DNA from: Collinsella sp. TM10-22 | Lineage (GTDB): Bacteria > Actinomycetota > Coriobacteriia > Coriobacteriales > Coriobacteriaceae | Reading direction: 5' to 3' | NCBI RefSeq assembly: GCF_003466125.1 | Contig: NZ_QSOC01000003.1 | Span: 186,001-250,000, forward strand | Length of the DNA: 64,000 bases | Part shown: positions 34,569 to 45,538 of the stretch, in pieces | Position numbering within the stretch: the first letter of the stretch is position 1 | Layout of the letters: each line of letters starts with the position of its first letter | The notes under the pieces: generated by a model | The model's input: the letters and a program-made list of their open reading frames with translations, nothing else | The model's database searches: none | Told to the model about the DNA's origin: nothing | Program-made: the position numbers and the translations under genes

Positions 34569-37160
34569 TTACCCGAGCACGCGTACGGGCCCCAAGAGAC
34601 CGCTGGGCTCGGAGGGCTCGGCCATGCCGAACACGTCGGGGACGGCGTGGTCGAGGGTGTTGATGATATCGATCGTGAGCGCGTGCTCACCGGCTAAAAG
34701 TGCGGCGGCCTCAAAGCGGTAAGGCGGACAGATGCGGGTGCCGAGGGATTTGCCGTCGAGGGTGACGGTTGCGGTCTCAAAGACCTCCCCAAGGTCGATG
34801 ACAGCGCGGCTGGCCGCTTCGCCCAGGACAAAGGAGGCCTGGTAGCGGAACGTGCCGGCCTTGCCGGGGAACTCGGCCGAGGAAAGGTCGTGCAGGTCTG
34901 CAAGCTCAACAGACTCGCCAAAGGCATCGGTACCAGGGGCAGAGAAGGCAACCGCCCAGGGCTCGTCGACGCATGTGGCTTCGTCTCCAGCAGTTGCCGC
35001 GCCGGCGGAACCTGTAGCCCCAAGGACCACGATGCAGCTCTCGTAGGGAGCCAGCTCGAGCGTGCCGTCAAAGGCGGCGGGATCGGTGCCGTTGAGCAGG
35101 TCGAGGCGCGCGCCTGCAACGGGTATGCCGTCGGCAAGCGCAATCTGAGTGGAGATACCCTGCTTGGGATGCTCGTTGACGAGCATCAGATAGGTCTCGC
35201 CCGCCCGCTCGTAGCGCAGTGCGCGCAGCCAGGGCTGGGACTCGGCACAAACCACGGTCTGCATACCGGCGTCGGCAAGCGTGCCTGCGAGCTCGGCGGT
35301 TGCCAGGAGCTTGATGCCGGCGACCGCGGCTGCATCCACGGAGGCAAAGCCCTCGCGGGCTGCAATATCACCGTCGTAGCGCTTGCTCGGCAACTCATCC
35401 AGCGCGTACACGGCAACACCTGCGGCTGCGGCGCGCGCGGCAAAGTCGAGCACGGCTCCGCCGACAAACTCGGCTCCGGGCATCACCAGGCAGCGGTATG
35501 CCTGGCCGTTCACGCCAAAGCCGCTACCGTCTGCGGCAATTTCAACGGCATAGCGCCCTGCGTCCTCAAATGCCTCTGCCGGCACGATGTCAAAGTCGAC
35601 CTGCGCGCGCATAAGCTCGGAGGCGGCATGCTGCATAAAGTTCGCCTCGCCTGTCCACTCGGCGTCCGCATGGTAGAGAAGCGCCACCGGGGTCGTTGCG
35701 CGCCCGCCGCTCAGCAGGCTCGCCGTACGGTTCATGTAGCTCATGAGCTGCCCAAAGTGTGCAAACTGGGGGTTTTGGCCATGCGCATAGAAATGCGGCG
35801 GGCAGTCCCAGTCGGGGAAGGCGGCCATGCTAAAGGCATGCGGCACAAACCAATTGACGCCGCGCACCAAAAAATGATCGGCGATCCACTTCATCTCGCG
35901 TAGGCCTTCGTGCCATCCAAATGCGCCAAAGACCTCGGCCATGCAGCGCCCCTGCTTTTTGGGATCGAGGTGTGCTGCCGAGGAGCCCAGCTTGGGCAGC
36001 ACGTAGTTATAGAACTCGAGGTCCCACACGCCGCGTCCGTAGCTGTGAAGGCCGCGGTCCATGCCGGGTACCAGCTGGTTGATCACGATGTCGACGCCCG
36101 CCATGTCCTGACCGCCCACGGCGCGGAAGTAGTGCCCGGCGCCCACGCCCAGGCGCGCGTGGCAGTCCTTGTCCTCGATAACGTGGCCGATGTACTGCAC
36201 GCCGCGCGCGCGGCACCAGTCTCCGAGCTGGTCGCAGAAGCACTCCTTATAGAGGGTGCTCGCGATGTCCATATAGACGTGGCGTACGTGCGCGCCGGCC
36301 GGCTCGCGGTCCCACAGGTGCGGGAGCTCGGCCAGGTAGCGCTCGCCCAGTGCCGCGCGTAGGCGACGCTCAAGCTCGGCCGACCAGGGTAGGGGCGCGG
36401 TGACCTTGCCGATGAGCGTGTCCGAGATGCCATCGGGGCCCGTGGTGCCCTTCTCGTTGGCAAATCCGGGCTCATCGGAGAAAAAGCCCAGGATCGTCTT
36501 GCCAAACTCATCGCCCAGATGCTCAAAATGCGGCTCGTAGACAGCATCGATGAGCTGCGCCACCGAGGTGCGGTCGACCATATTGATGTAGTCCTCGTTG
36601 TAGGAGGTCTTGCCGCTCGTGAACATCACGCATGCCTGCGTGAGGCCCGCAGGTGCATCGAAGACCAGGCGGCTGGGGTTGCCGTCTGCATCGTCGATTA
36701 CTCGGTAAGCGACGTCGACGGGGCTGCCGTCCTGCATAAATGTCACGCCGTAGAAGCGCTCCGTTTTGTCGAGCATGTTGGCGAGCGCGATGTTCGCGGC
36801 GGACGTGGGGCCCACGATGTCGAACGTGCGGTGCGTGAGCACGATCTTACGGAGCTCGGGCACGGCCTCCTTGACGGCGCCGTTGGCAAAGCCCGTGGGG
36901 AAGTGCGCGTCGTCCAAGATCCAGAGCTTAAGGCCCAGCTGCTTGCACTCGTCAATGACAAAGCGCAAGTCGCGCCACCAGCCCTCGCCGCAAAAATCGG
37001 GGTGTGGGCGGCTTTCGAGACAGACCTCGTGGATGTCGGCGCCGGCGATCTTTTCCAGATACTCGGCAATGGTCTTATGGCTCTCGCCCTTCATCCACAA
37101 AAACGGAAGCACGTGGTTGTCGTATGTGCCCTCGAGCACCTGCTGATAGTACGCGGTCAT
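34569..37160 (-). CDS. Large glycoside hydrolase, GH106/alpha-L-rhamnosidase-like
   Basis: 863 residues. N-terminal TIM-barrel-like half (HVLPFLWMKGESHKTIAEYL, LKLWILDDAHFPTGFANG, ILGFFSDEPGFAN, where the acidic SDEP is a likely catalytic site). A beta-sandwich and galactose-binding-like domain follow (FRYQASFVLGE, ATVTLDGKSLG, RICPPYRFEA). Length and order fit the GH106-like group of gut bacteria. No signal peptide. It probably removes a terminal sugar such as rhamnose from imported or surface glycans; the sugar is inferred. AAGGAGG before ATG 37160 fixes the start; the longer reading to 37619 would overlap the divergent AraC gene. AraC at 37275 is the likely regulator. Confidence 0.7.
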   Translation of the reverse strand: MTAYYQQVLEGTYDNHVLPFLWMKGESHKTIAEYLEKIAGADIHEVCLESRPHPDFCGEGWWRDLRFVIDECKQLGLKLWILDDAHFPTGFANGAVKEAVPELRKIVLTHRTFDIVGPTSAANIALANMLDKTERFYGVTFMQDGSPVDVAYRVIDDADGNPSRLVFDAPAGLTQACVMFTSGKTSYNEDYINMVDRTSVAQLIDAVYEPHFEHLGDEFGKTILGFFSDEPGFANEKGTTGPDGISDTLIGKVTAPLPWSAELERRLRAALGERYLAELPHLWDREPAGAHVRHVYMDIASTLYKECFCDQLGDWCRARGVQYIGHVIEDKDCHARLGVGAGHYFRAVGGQDMAGVDIVINQLVPGMDRGLHSYGRGVWDLEFYNYVLPKLGSSAAHLDPKKQGRCMAEVFGAFGWHEGLREMKWIADHFLVRGVNWFVPHAFSMAAFPDWDCPPHFYAHGQNPQFAHFGQLMSYMNRTASLLSGGRATTPVALLYHADAEWTGEANFMQHAASELMRAQVDFDIVPAEAFEDAGRYAVEIAADGSGFGVNGQAYRCLVMPGAEFVGGAVLDFAARAAAAGVAVYALDELPSKRYDGDIAAREGFASVDAAAVAGIKLLATAELAGTLADAGMQTVVCAESQPWLRALRYERAGETYLMLVNEHPKQGISTQIALADGIPVAGARLDLLNGTDPAAFDGTLELAPYESCIVVLGATGSAGAATAGDEATCVDEPWAVAFSAPGTDAFGESVELADLHDLSSAEFPGKAGTFRYQASFVLGEAASRAVIDLGEVFETATVTLDGKSLGTRICPPYRFEAAALLAGEHALTIDIINTLDHAVPDVFGMAEPSEPSGLLGPVRVLG

Positions 37161-37274
37161 GGATCCTCCTTGGCTCGATCGATCTGCTGCATAGCACAGA
37201 TTATGGACGCGTCGGCGCGTTCTGCTAATATCTGAATCACGACGAACTATGACCAAATCAACGATTGGCAAGCC

Positions 37275-39877
<2,603 letters not shown>

Positions 39878-39938
39878 TCGACAATATGAGTGCCACCGGG
39901 AAAAGCGTTGGGATGGGCTCGCGATTCGAGTCCCCACC

Positions 39939-39967
39939 TTAGCATTTGAACCATTTGGCACTATAAT
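39939..39967 (+). promoter_or_regulatory. Candidate promoter of the EIIA gene
   Basis: A perfect TATAAT at 39962-39967 lies 17 bases after TTAGCA (39939-39944). The start codon of EIIA is 49 bases downstream. This suggests EIIA can be made independently of the GH1 gene. Confidence 0.5.
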
Positions 39968-40016
39968 CACCATAGGCATGCGCATAACGTTGCGCTTAAT
40001 CAAGAGGAGAAAACGT

Positions 40017-40553
40017 ATGGGTCTGTTTGACATGTTCAAGAAGAAGGCTGAGCCCGCGGCTGCCGCTGCTCCGTCCTCCATCTCTGCTTCTGCCGGCGCC
40101 GACGTGCTGTGCTCGCCCGTCAAGGGCAAGGTCATCAAGATGGCCGACGTGCCCGATCCCGTCTTTGGTGGCGAGGTTCTGGGCAAGGGCTGCGCCGTGT
40201 GGCCCGAGGACGACCTGGTCTATGCCCCCTGCGACGGCAAGGTGACCGTCACCATGGGTCACGCCGTGGGTCTGCAGTCCGATAATGGCATCGAGGTCCT
40301 GGTGCACGTTGGCGTCGATACCGTCAACATGAACGGCGACGGCTTCGAGGGCTTCGTCAAGGCCGATGACGTCGTGAAGGCTGGCCAGCCCATGCTCAAG
40401 ATCGACCGCGCCAAGATCGCCGCTGCCGGTTATAAGGACTGCGTCGTGGTGGCCGTGTCCAACACCGCCGAGTTTGCCGATGTTGAGCTCGCCGTCGAGG
40501 CCGACTCCGCTGTCGCCGCCGGCGATGCCATCGTCAAGGTCGTCCGCAAGTAA
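40017..40553 (+). CDS. crr: PTS EIIA (glucose type, Crr-like)
   Basis: 178 residues. After an Ala-rich lead of ~30 residues, the EIIA-Glc fold is clear: SPVKGKVIKMADVPDPVFGGEVLGKG, VYAPCDGKVTV, and the phospho-acceptor His H97 in VLVHVGVDTVNMNGDGF. It accepts phosphate from HPr and passes it to EIIB domains, most likely that of the EIIBC lacking its own EIIA at 25490, and possibly others. AGAGGAG before ATG 40017 fixes the start. It has its own promoter-like TATAAT and a terminator at 40577. Confidence 0.92.
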   Translation: MGLFDMFKKKAEPAAAAAPSSISASAGADVLCSPVKGKVIKMADVPDPVFGGEVLGKGCAVWPEDDLVYAPCDGKVTVTMGHAVGLQSDNGIEVLVHVGVDTVNMNGDGFEGFVKADDVVKAGQPMLKIDRAKIAAAGYKDCVVVAVSNTAEFADVELAVEADSAVAAGDAIVKVVRK

Positions 40554-40576
40554 GCTGCGGCATCCAAAGGGTGTGC

Positions 40577-40609
40577 AAGGGTGGTCGGGTTATCCGGCCG
40601 CCCTTTTTT
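40577..40609 (+). terminator. Terminator of the EIIA gene
   Basis: AAGGGTGGTCGG pairs, with G-U pairs, to CCGGCCGCCCTT (40594-40605), followed by six Ts. The gap 40554-40836 holds nothing else clear apart from CGGATAAA motifs. Confidence 0.9.
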
Positions 40610-40815
40610 AATGGACTGAACATTGTCAAGTTGCAAAGCGGCCCTGCCTCTCGCGGGGCTACCGCGGGAAGCAGGGCGCATCTATCTTCAACCGACATGG
40701 CGATGCTTGAGGGGGAATCCGGATTAGTTCGGATAAATCTGACAATGCGTATCCGCGCCATGAGCTGCGATTCCTTTCTTCATATGGTCTGAAAATGCAG
40801 CGAATGGCCGTCTAG

Positions 40816-40845
40816 CTCGGATAAATTCAAAGCGAGTTATCCGAG
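40816..40845. other. Inverted repeat at the 3' end of the AlbA_2 gene
   Basis: CTCGGATAA (40816-40824) pairs with TTATCCGAG (40837-40845), overlapping the stop codon. CGGATAAA also occurs at 40731. It may be a weak terminator or binding site. Confidence 0.4.
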
Positions 40846-42504
40846 GGCCCATCCCTTGTTCTCGCCCTTGGGCTCGTAATGGATAACGCGGTCCTTTCGC
40901 AGCTTGCTGAGGAGGTTTTTGACCTTGTTCCGTCTCTGCTCATCGTTCAGCTCCGATGAGAGCGAGGGGAAAACGACTGCGTCGATGGTGGAACGGTCCG
41001 CGTGCCCGTGTTTCTTCAGATAGTCGGTGATGAGGGCGCAGCAGTACTCGTCGGACTGCCCGCGGGCTTTAATGTATTCCGCGCGCGTGCCGGTTGCCTC
41101 CGCCACCTCAGCCGCCACCCTGAGGTGCGGTCTCCTCCCCTCCACAAGCCCCTTGTTGCGAAGGCGCCTCAACGCGGCGTCAGAGATGGGATGGCCCTTC
41201 TGGACCCGATCGAGAGCGAGCACGTCTTCGAACGGGAGCTCGGTGTCCTGCATGAGCAGTCTCGTGTAGCCCTCGTCGACTACGCGCCCGTAAATGGTCA
41301 GCTTTACTTCTCGGGGATCGCTCAGGTCGTAGTCGGGCAGGGGAAGGTATCGGTTGGCCTGTGAGCGGTTCATCCGCTCGATTCCGTATCCGAGATGGTC
41401 GATCATATTCAGCTGCGTCATCGCCTGGATTAGGGTCGGGTTCCGGTAGCTCCTGGGCATGTGCCCCTCTAGCGCGTACTCGTCGGGGGCGCCCTCGAAG
41501 AAGGAACCGACGCTGGTAAACTCGAGTCGGTCTGGGTATTCCGTGACGCTGACTCTCGAGTGTCTCGTGTAGTCCTGGTGCGCTATACAGTTGTGCATGG
41601 CCTCGAGCACGCTGCCCTGGTCGTACTTCTCGACCTCCCTCTGGATCAGCTCGCCTGGGGGTAGGAGCCGAATCTTTATGTTGCGGATTTTCGAGTAGAG
41701 TCGTGTCGTGGAGAGAACGAAGGGGATGCCGAAGTGCTCGTAGGCGTGCTCCTGCCCGACGAGCTTCCAGGTGAGCTCGGCCATGAGGGGAGAGAGTAGG
41801 TAGGACGCCTCCGGTTTACCGAGAAGGAGGATGCAGGCGCGCGTGATGCCGCGTTTCGTAACGAGGCCGGCGTGCCTGAGAAACTCCTCGTTGGTCCAGG
41901 ACTCGATCGTCTCGATGGGGATGCGCGAGGCGTTGTGCTCGGCGAATCCCCTCCTGGCGACGGCGATTGCTTCCGGCGAGAGGTCGGAGAGTTCTGCGTC
42001 TTCGACGGTCTGTGCGGTCCAGTCCATCAGGTGGCTCTGGGAACGGATCGCGTCAATCTTGTCGAGAGAGAGGGGTTCAGTATTCTCTCCAGCGCGGCCG
42101 TACCAGTGCCCTTTCCATGCAATCGGTATTCCCTTGGGGGCGGAGGGGATTTCGAACATGAGGACCCGGCCATTCGGATGAGCGACCGTCCTAACGCTTC
42201 GAAAGGTGATGCTCGGATCGGTGTCGTCATTTATCTGACGCTTGAGGGTATCGATGCGCTTCGGGTCGGTGCCGTATCCTGTTCCGACGACCACCCTGGT
42301 CTTGTTCTTGACCCCGAACACCAGCCACCCGGATTTTGTGTCGACGAGGTTCGCCTCGTTGCTCAGGGCCGAGACATAACGACCGATCCTGTCGGTATCG
42401 AAATCATTGCTCGCCTCTTTGAACTCAATTGTTTCGTTTTCCCAATTGGCTATGAGGGAGTCGAGCAGCTTGAGGTTGTCTTCGTTCGTAGATTCTCTGG
42501 GCAC
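40837..42504 (-). CDS. AlbA_2 (Schlafen-type) DNA-binding protein with HATPase-like domain
   Basis: About 555 residues. The N-terminal AlbA_2 domain (ENETIEFKEASNDFDTDRIG... WLVFGVKNK) is followed by a region with EAMHNCIAHQDYTRHSR and GYGIERMNRSQ typical of the C-terminal HATPase_c_4 domain of ATP-dependent helicase-like regulators. A winged-helix-like stretch (DAALRRLRNKGLVEGRRP) and another C-terminal HTH follow. These are putative transcriptional regulators; some are linked to phage defence, but that is not shown here. The start is GTG 42504: GGAG lies six bases upstream, whereas the TTG at 42516 overlaps that site. Confidence 0.75.
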   Translation of the reverse strand: MPRESTNEDNLKLLDSLIANWENETIEFKEASNDFDTDRIGRYVSALSNEANLVDTKSGWLVFGVKNKTRVVVGTGYGTDPKRIDTLKRQINDDTDPSITFRSVRTVAHPNGRVLMFEIPSAPKGIPIAWKGHWYGRAGENTEPLSLDKIDAIRSQSHLMDWTAQTVEDAELSDLSPEAIAVARRGFAEHNASRIPIETIESWTNEEFLRHAGLVTKRGITRACILLLGKPEASYLLSPLMAELTWKLVGQEHAYEHFGIPFVLSTTRLYSKIRNIKIRLLPPGELIQREVEKYDQGSVLEAMHNCIAHQDYTRHSRVSVTEYPDRLEFTSVGSFFEGAPDEYALEGHMPRSYRNPTLIQAMTQLNMIDHLGYGIERMNRSQANRYLPLPDYDLSDPREVKLTIYGRVVDEGYTRLLMQDTELPFEDVLALDRVQKGHPISDAALRRLRNKGLVEGRRPHLRVAAEVAEATGTRAEYIKARGQSDEYCCALITDYLKKHGHADRSTIDAVVFPSLSSELNDEQRRNKVKNLLSKLRKDRVIHYEPKGENKGWALG

Positions 42505-42581
42505 GGGAGTCTCCAAAAAGTAAGCGGTTTATCCAATTATAAGAAAGATCGAGGGCTTAGCGACGAAGTTGCCAATCAAGG

Positions 42582-42665
42582 TCAATCAGGGGGGGGGTCG
42601 AAGGCGCGCGCGGAGATGCTTCTGGTGTGGACGTCGAGTCCGACGGCTGTGACATAATTGGACAT
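42582..42665 (-). pseudogene. IS110-family transposase, N-terminal remnant
   Basis: ATG 42665 reads SNYVTAVGLDVHTRSISARA then FD, the start of an IS110 transposase with the first DEDD Asp in GLDVH. After 23 codons the frame runs into the G9 tract (42589-42597, C9 on this strand) and a stop, so only the first ~8% of the usual ~400 residues remain. The rest of the transposase is absent. The tract marks the breakpoint. Confidence 0.7.
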
Positions 42666-42765
42666 GGCTGACCCCTCTCTGCCACATGCGGCGCGCTACC
42701 GTGGTTGCCGGTACGACCATTGTCGTCCGACCCACGATAGGGCTACACTGGGAGGGGCCCAATGT
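42666..42765 (-). mobile_element. Probable left-end region of the IS110 remnant
   Basis: The ~100 bases upstream of the transposase start (to CATTGGGCC near 42762) are not coding. In IS110-group elements this position holds the left end and the bridge RNA; here the assignment is by position only. No other gene is seen between 42505 and 42957. Confidence 0.35.
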
Positions 42766-42957
42766 CCAACTCATATCGTCTAATGGGCCGAGCAGGCGCA
42801 TTTTATTGCAGAGGGCTTGCTTTGCGGTCATTCGTTCGTCAAATTGAGCCGCCTGCGCTTTTGTGGCGGAGGGCTTTGGGCCGAGCCGTTACCATGGGCT
42901 TATCGTTTCGACGTGCGCTGTTCGGGGAACTCAGCGCCGCCTGTTTGGAGGAATGTC

Positions 42958-43515
42958 ATGAAAAAGAAGCTGCTGCTTGCGCCCCTGATGGCTGTAGTGG
43001 TTGCATGTGTGTTCGCTCTTTCCGGTTGCGGTAGCCCCACGGTCGAGCAACTTATTCGCGAAGATCTGACTGCTCAGCTTGATGAGATTAAAAATAACGA
43101 TGAATCATTTCTGGATGGCCTGAATAAGGTCGCAGGGAAAGAGTTTAAGAGGGTCGGAATTAAAACCGAGGAATACGTCAAGAGCTACCTCGAGGATTTC
43201 GACTATAAAATCGAAAATATTGTGGTCGATAAAGATAAGGGTACCGCCACTGCCGAAGTGACTATTACCTGTAAGTCGATGAATCAGATTCAAGGGGATT
43301 TTGCCACCAAATACCAAGAAAAGGTTGCCGCTCTTGATGGTTCGCCTTCCGAGGACGAGTTGTACAAGATGGCCGGCCAAGTGATGCTCGATGTGACCAA
43401 GGCCGCCAAGCCCAAGGACACCAAGGTCACCTTTAAGTATTCCGCCAACGAGGACAACGAGTGGTCTGCCGACGATTCCGCAACCACCGAGATGATGAAC
43501 GCGATGATGGGCTAG
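42958..43515 (+). CDS. Uncharacterised lipoprotein (DUF5105-like)
   Basis: 185 residues. Signal peptide MKKKLLLAP with hydrophobic core and lipobox ALSGCGS (Cys near 24). The mature domain is alpha/beta with Lys/Asp-rich helices (TVEQLIREDLTAQLDEIKNN) and a strand set (ENIVVDKDKGTATAEVTITC), like DUF5105-type lipoproteins. GGAGGAA precedes ATG 42958. It stands alone with a strong terminator. Anchored outside the membrane; function unknown. Confidence 0.75.
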   Translation: MKKKLLLAPLMAVVVACVFALSGCGSPTVEQLIREDLTAQLDEIKNNDESFLDGLNKVAGKEFKRVGIKTEEYVKSYLEDFDYKIENIVVDKDKGTATAEVTITCKSMNQIQGDFATKYQEKVAALDGSPSEDELYKMAGQVMLDVTKAAKPKDTKVTFKYSANEDNEWSADDSATTEMMNAMMG

Positions 43516-43556
43516 GGGAGCTACGCGCTGCCCAAGACGAACAATCCGTCATTTAG

Positions 43557-43597
43557 AAAGGCGAGGCATGGCCAGAAGGTTATGCCTCGCCTTTTTC
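43557..43597. terminator. Terminator between convergent lipoprotein and TPR genes
   Basis: A perfect 13-bp stem AAAGGCGAGGCAT (43557-43569) / ATGCCTCGCCTTT (43582-43594), followed by TTC after the T-run. Confidence 0.9.
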
Positions 43598-43737
43598 ATG
43601 CCAGCTTGTTCGTCCTGGACTTCGCTCGCTGTTCGTCCTTTACCCGCGGCGCTGCCGTTGCTGGTCCCTTGCATCGGCGTTGCGTTGGGCGGTTGGGAAA
43701 ATGCGATCCAGTCGTTGGGCATCTTAAAGATAGTCGG

Positions 43738-44601
43738 CTACTGGGTATTTCCGTTGACGGATTTATAGAGAGTTGCGCCGTTGGATTCGAGAGTGACGAT
43801 ACAGGTGATTTCATCGATGCCATTGTCTTGCCCGATTGCCTGAAAATCGCTGCTCAGCCCGTCCATTCCATCCGTTACTGACTGAATTGCTTCTTTGACG
43901 CTTGGGTCTTCGCTATTCCATGCTGCAGACAGGACTCCGCTTGGATCGGAGAAGGTGACTGTATAGGAAAGGTCATCTAGGTTGTCCCCGTAATAGCATT
44001 CAATGTCGGGAACGCCTTCCCAGATAGTATCCATGGCGAGGTCCAGCGCGTCGTATGCCTCGTCAACAAAATTGTCCCAGTTGTTTGCGATTTCTTGCTG
44101 ACGGGCAAGCGCTTTCGCTTCTTCCAGGCGGTCCTTTGAGTCTTTGTACGAATCGGCTTTTTTGTAATAGCCCACTGCCTTTTCGTAGTCCTCGCCATCA
44201 TAGAGTTCGTTGGCATATAGATAGCACGCCTCTTTGTAACGCTTTGCGCTTTCGGGGATTTTATCGACGATAGGCTCAATCGTGTCGATAGCGTCTTTGT
44301 AGTTTCCCTTTTTCAGCGATGTCATTCCTTGGCACAGCTGGGCGCGATCCGAGGCGTCTTTGTAGTTGGTATCGCTAAACAGCTGCTGTGCTAGCGCGTA
44401 ATTGCCTTCATCGAAAGCGGCTTGGGCTTGAGAATATTTGACTCGGGGGATAACTACTGCAAATACGATTGCCAGCACCGCAATAATGCCAATCGCCGCG
44501 ACGACGAAGGTCTTAGAGGGCATGTATTTGTTTGTGCTTTTAGGTGCAGGAGTTGCAGCCGAGTTATTATCCGTCGTTTTGTCAGGGGCATTCGATTCCA
44601 T
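43738..44601 (-). CDS. Membrane-anchored TPR-like protein
   Basis: 287 residues. A short cytoplasmic tail is followed by one membrane segment (TFVVAAIGIIAVLAIVFAVV, residues ~30-50). Then two to three tetratricopeptide-like units follow (AQAAFDEGNYALAQQLFSD, GMTSLKKGNYKDAIDTIEP, YANELYDGEDYEKAVGYYKK) and a beta-rich end domain. It resembles cell-surface scaffold proteins. It lies in a row of minus-strand envelope genes (47244 to 43738) with gaps of 46, 24 and 65 bases. AAAGGAAAG precedes ATG 44601. Confidence 0.7.
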   Translation of the reverse strand: MESNAPDKTTDNNSAATPAPKSTNKYMPSKTFVVAAIGIIAVLAIVFAVVIPRVKYSQAQAAFDEGNYALAQQLFSDTNYKDASDRAQLCQGMTSLKKGNYKDAIDTIEPIVDKIPESAKRYKEACYLYANELYDGEDYEKAVGYYKKADSYKDSKDRLEEAKALARQQEIANNWDNFVDEAYDALDLAMDTIWEGVPDIECYYGDNLDDLSYTVTFSDPSGVLSAAWNSEDPSVKEAIQSVTDGMDGLSSDFQAIGQDNGIDEITCIVTLESNGATLYKSVNGNTQ

Positions 44602-44647
44602 TGTCTTTCCTTTCGAGATGCCGGGTTATATGGAACGGGGAAGCTGT

Positions 44648-45514
44648 TTAGCGGATGACGATGGTCTTCTCCTCTCCGCCCAGGGTCAAATCGACCGATA
44701 GGCTGCCCTCGCTGATAGCTTTTTCGGGAACATACGTATAGACGAACGCGTGGTCGGGCAAATTTGCGTCAAGATACGTGTGGCTGTAATAGAGCCACAT
44801 TTCGTTGGCTATGTATTGCATGGTCCAATCCGTATAGTCGTTACCTTCGTAATTAGCAACCAGGTCGGTGATGGCGTAATCGTCAACCGGCAACTTGTCG
44901 GATGTCAACGCGGTCACGTCAAACTCAAGCACCAAAAACGCGTGGCCGTCTTCGGTGGTCCAATATGTACGGGATTTATCCGATTCGAGCTTGTCGCTTA
45001 CCGTAGCCGATGTCAGCGTGATGCTCCATTGTTCGGTTTTGACGCTTTGGCCCACGGCAAATTGCTTTTTGAGCTCGTCAAGCTGCTTTTCTGCGTTGTC
45101 CAGGACATCGGTCAGCCCGACAAGCTTCTGCTGCTTTACGCTGAGCTCGTTATAGGCATTTCTGGCATCGACAATGGCCGCCTCTTTCTCGAGTGTGACC
45201 TCTCCAATCGAAGCGATCTGTTCGTTGACCGTGGCGGCAGTCAGCTCGTCAAGCTTCTTCTCTGCGGCCTTGAGCTCGTTTTGGTTTTCGACTTTCGACT
45301 GCTGTCTTTCGTCGAGGTCGTTGTAGGCGCCTAGCGCTTTCTCGACGACGGGTGCCGATTCGAGCGATACATCGCCGATATCTGAGATCAGATCGATAAC
45401 GTGTTGGGTCGCCTCGTCGGGACCACCGATGGAGCAGCCGGTGGTAAACGGGGCAAGGCATATCGCGATGGCCAGCATTCCGGCGGTTACAGTTTTTTTA
45501 AGGTTTACCTGCAT
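44648..45514 (-). CDS. Lipoprotein with repeated helical units and DUF4352-like end
   Basis: 288 residues. Signal with lipobox FTTGCSIGG. Two ~50-residue repeats of the pattern I..IG.VTLE....V..AY..L...Q...V follow (GDVSLESAPVVEKALGAYND and GEVTLEKEAAIVDARNAYNE), likely a helical stalk. The C-terminal ~130 residues (VKTEQWSITLTSATVSDKL, GHAFLVLEFDVTAL) fit a DUF4352-like Ig domain. ATG 45514 is chosen because AAAGGA lies nine bases upstream; ATG 45523 abuts it. Function unknown. Confidence 0.7.
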   Translation of the reverse strand: MQVNLKKTVTAGMLAIAICLAPFTTGCSIGGPDEATQHVIDLISDIGDVSLESAPVVEKALGAYNDLDERQQSKVENQNELKAAEKKLDELTAATVNEQIASIGEVTLEKEAAIVDARNAYNELSVKQQKLVGLTDVLDNAEKQLDELKKQFAVGQSVKTEQWSITLTSATVSDKLESDKSRTYWTTEDGHAFLVLEFDVTALTSDKLPVDDYAITDLVANYEGNDYTDWTMQYIANEMWLYYSHTYLDANLPDHAFVYTYVPEKAISEGSLSVDLTLGGEEKTIVIR

Positions 45515-45538
45515 GTAGATCATTCCTTTCGTGTCGAA

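Noticed and set aside
39908..39940. tRNA-like TTCGAGTCCCCACC near the EIIA gene
   Set aside because: It resembles a T-arm, but no acceptor, D or anticodon arms can be drawn around it.
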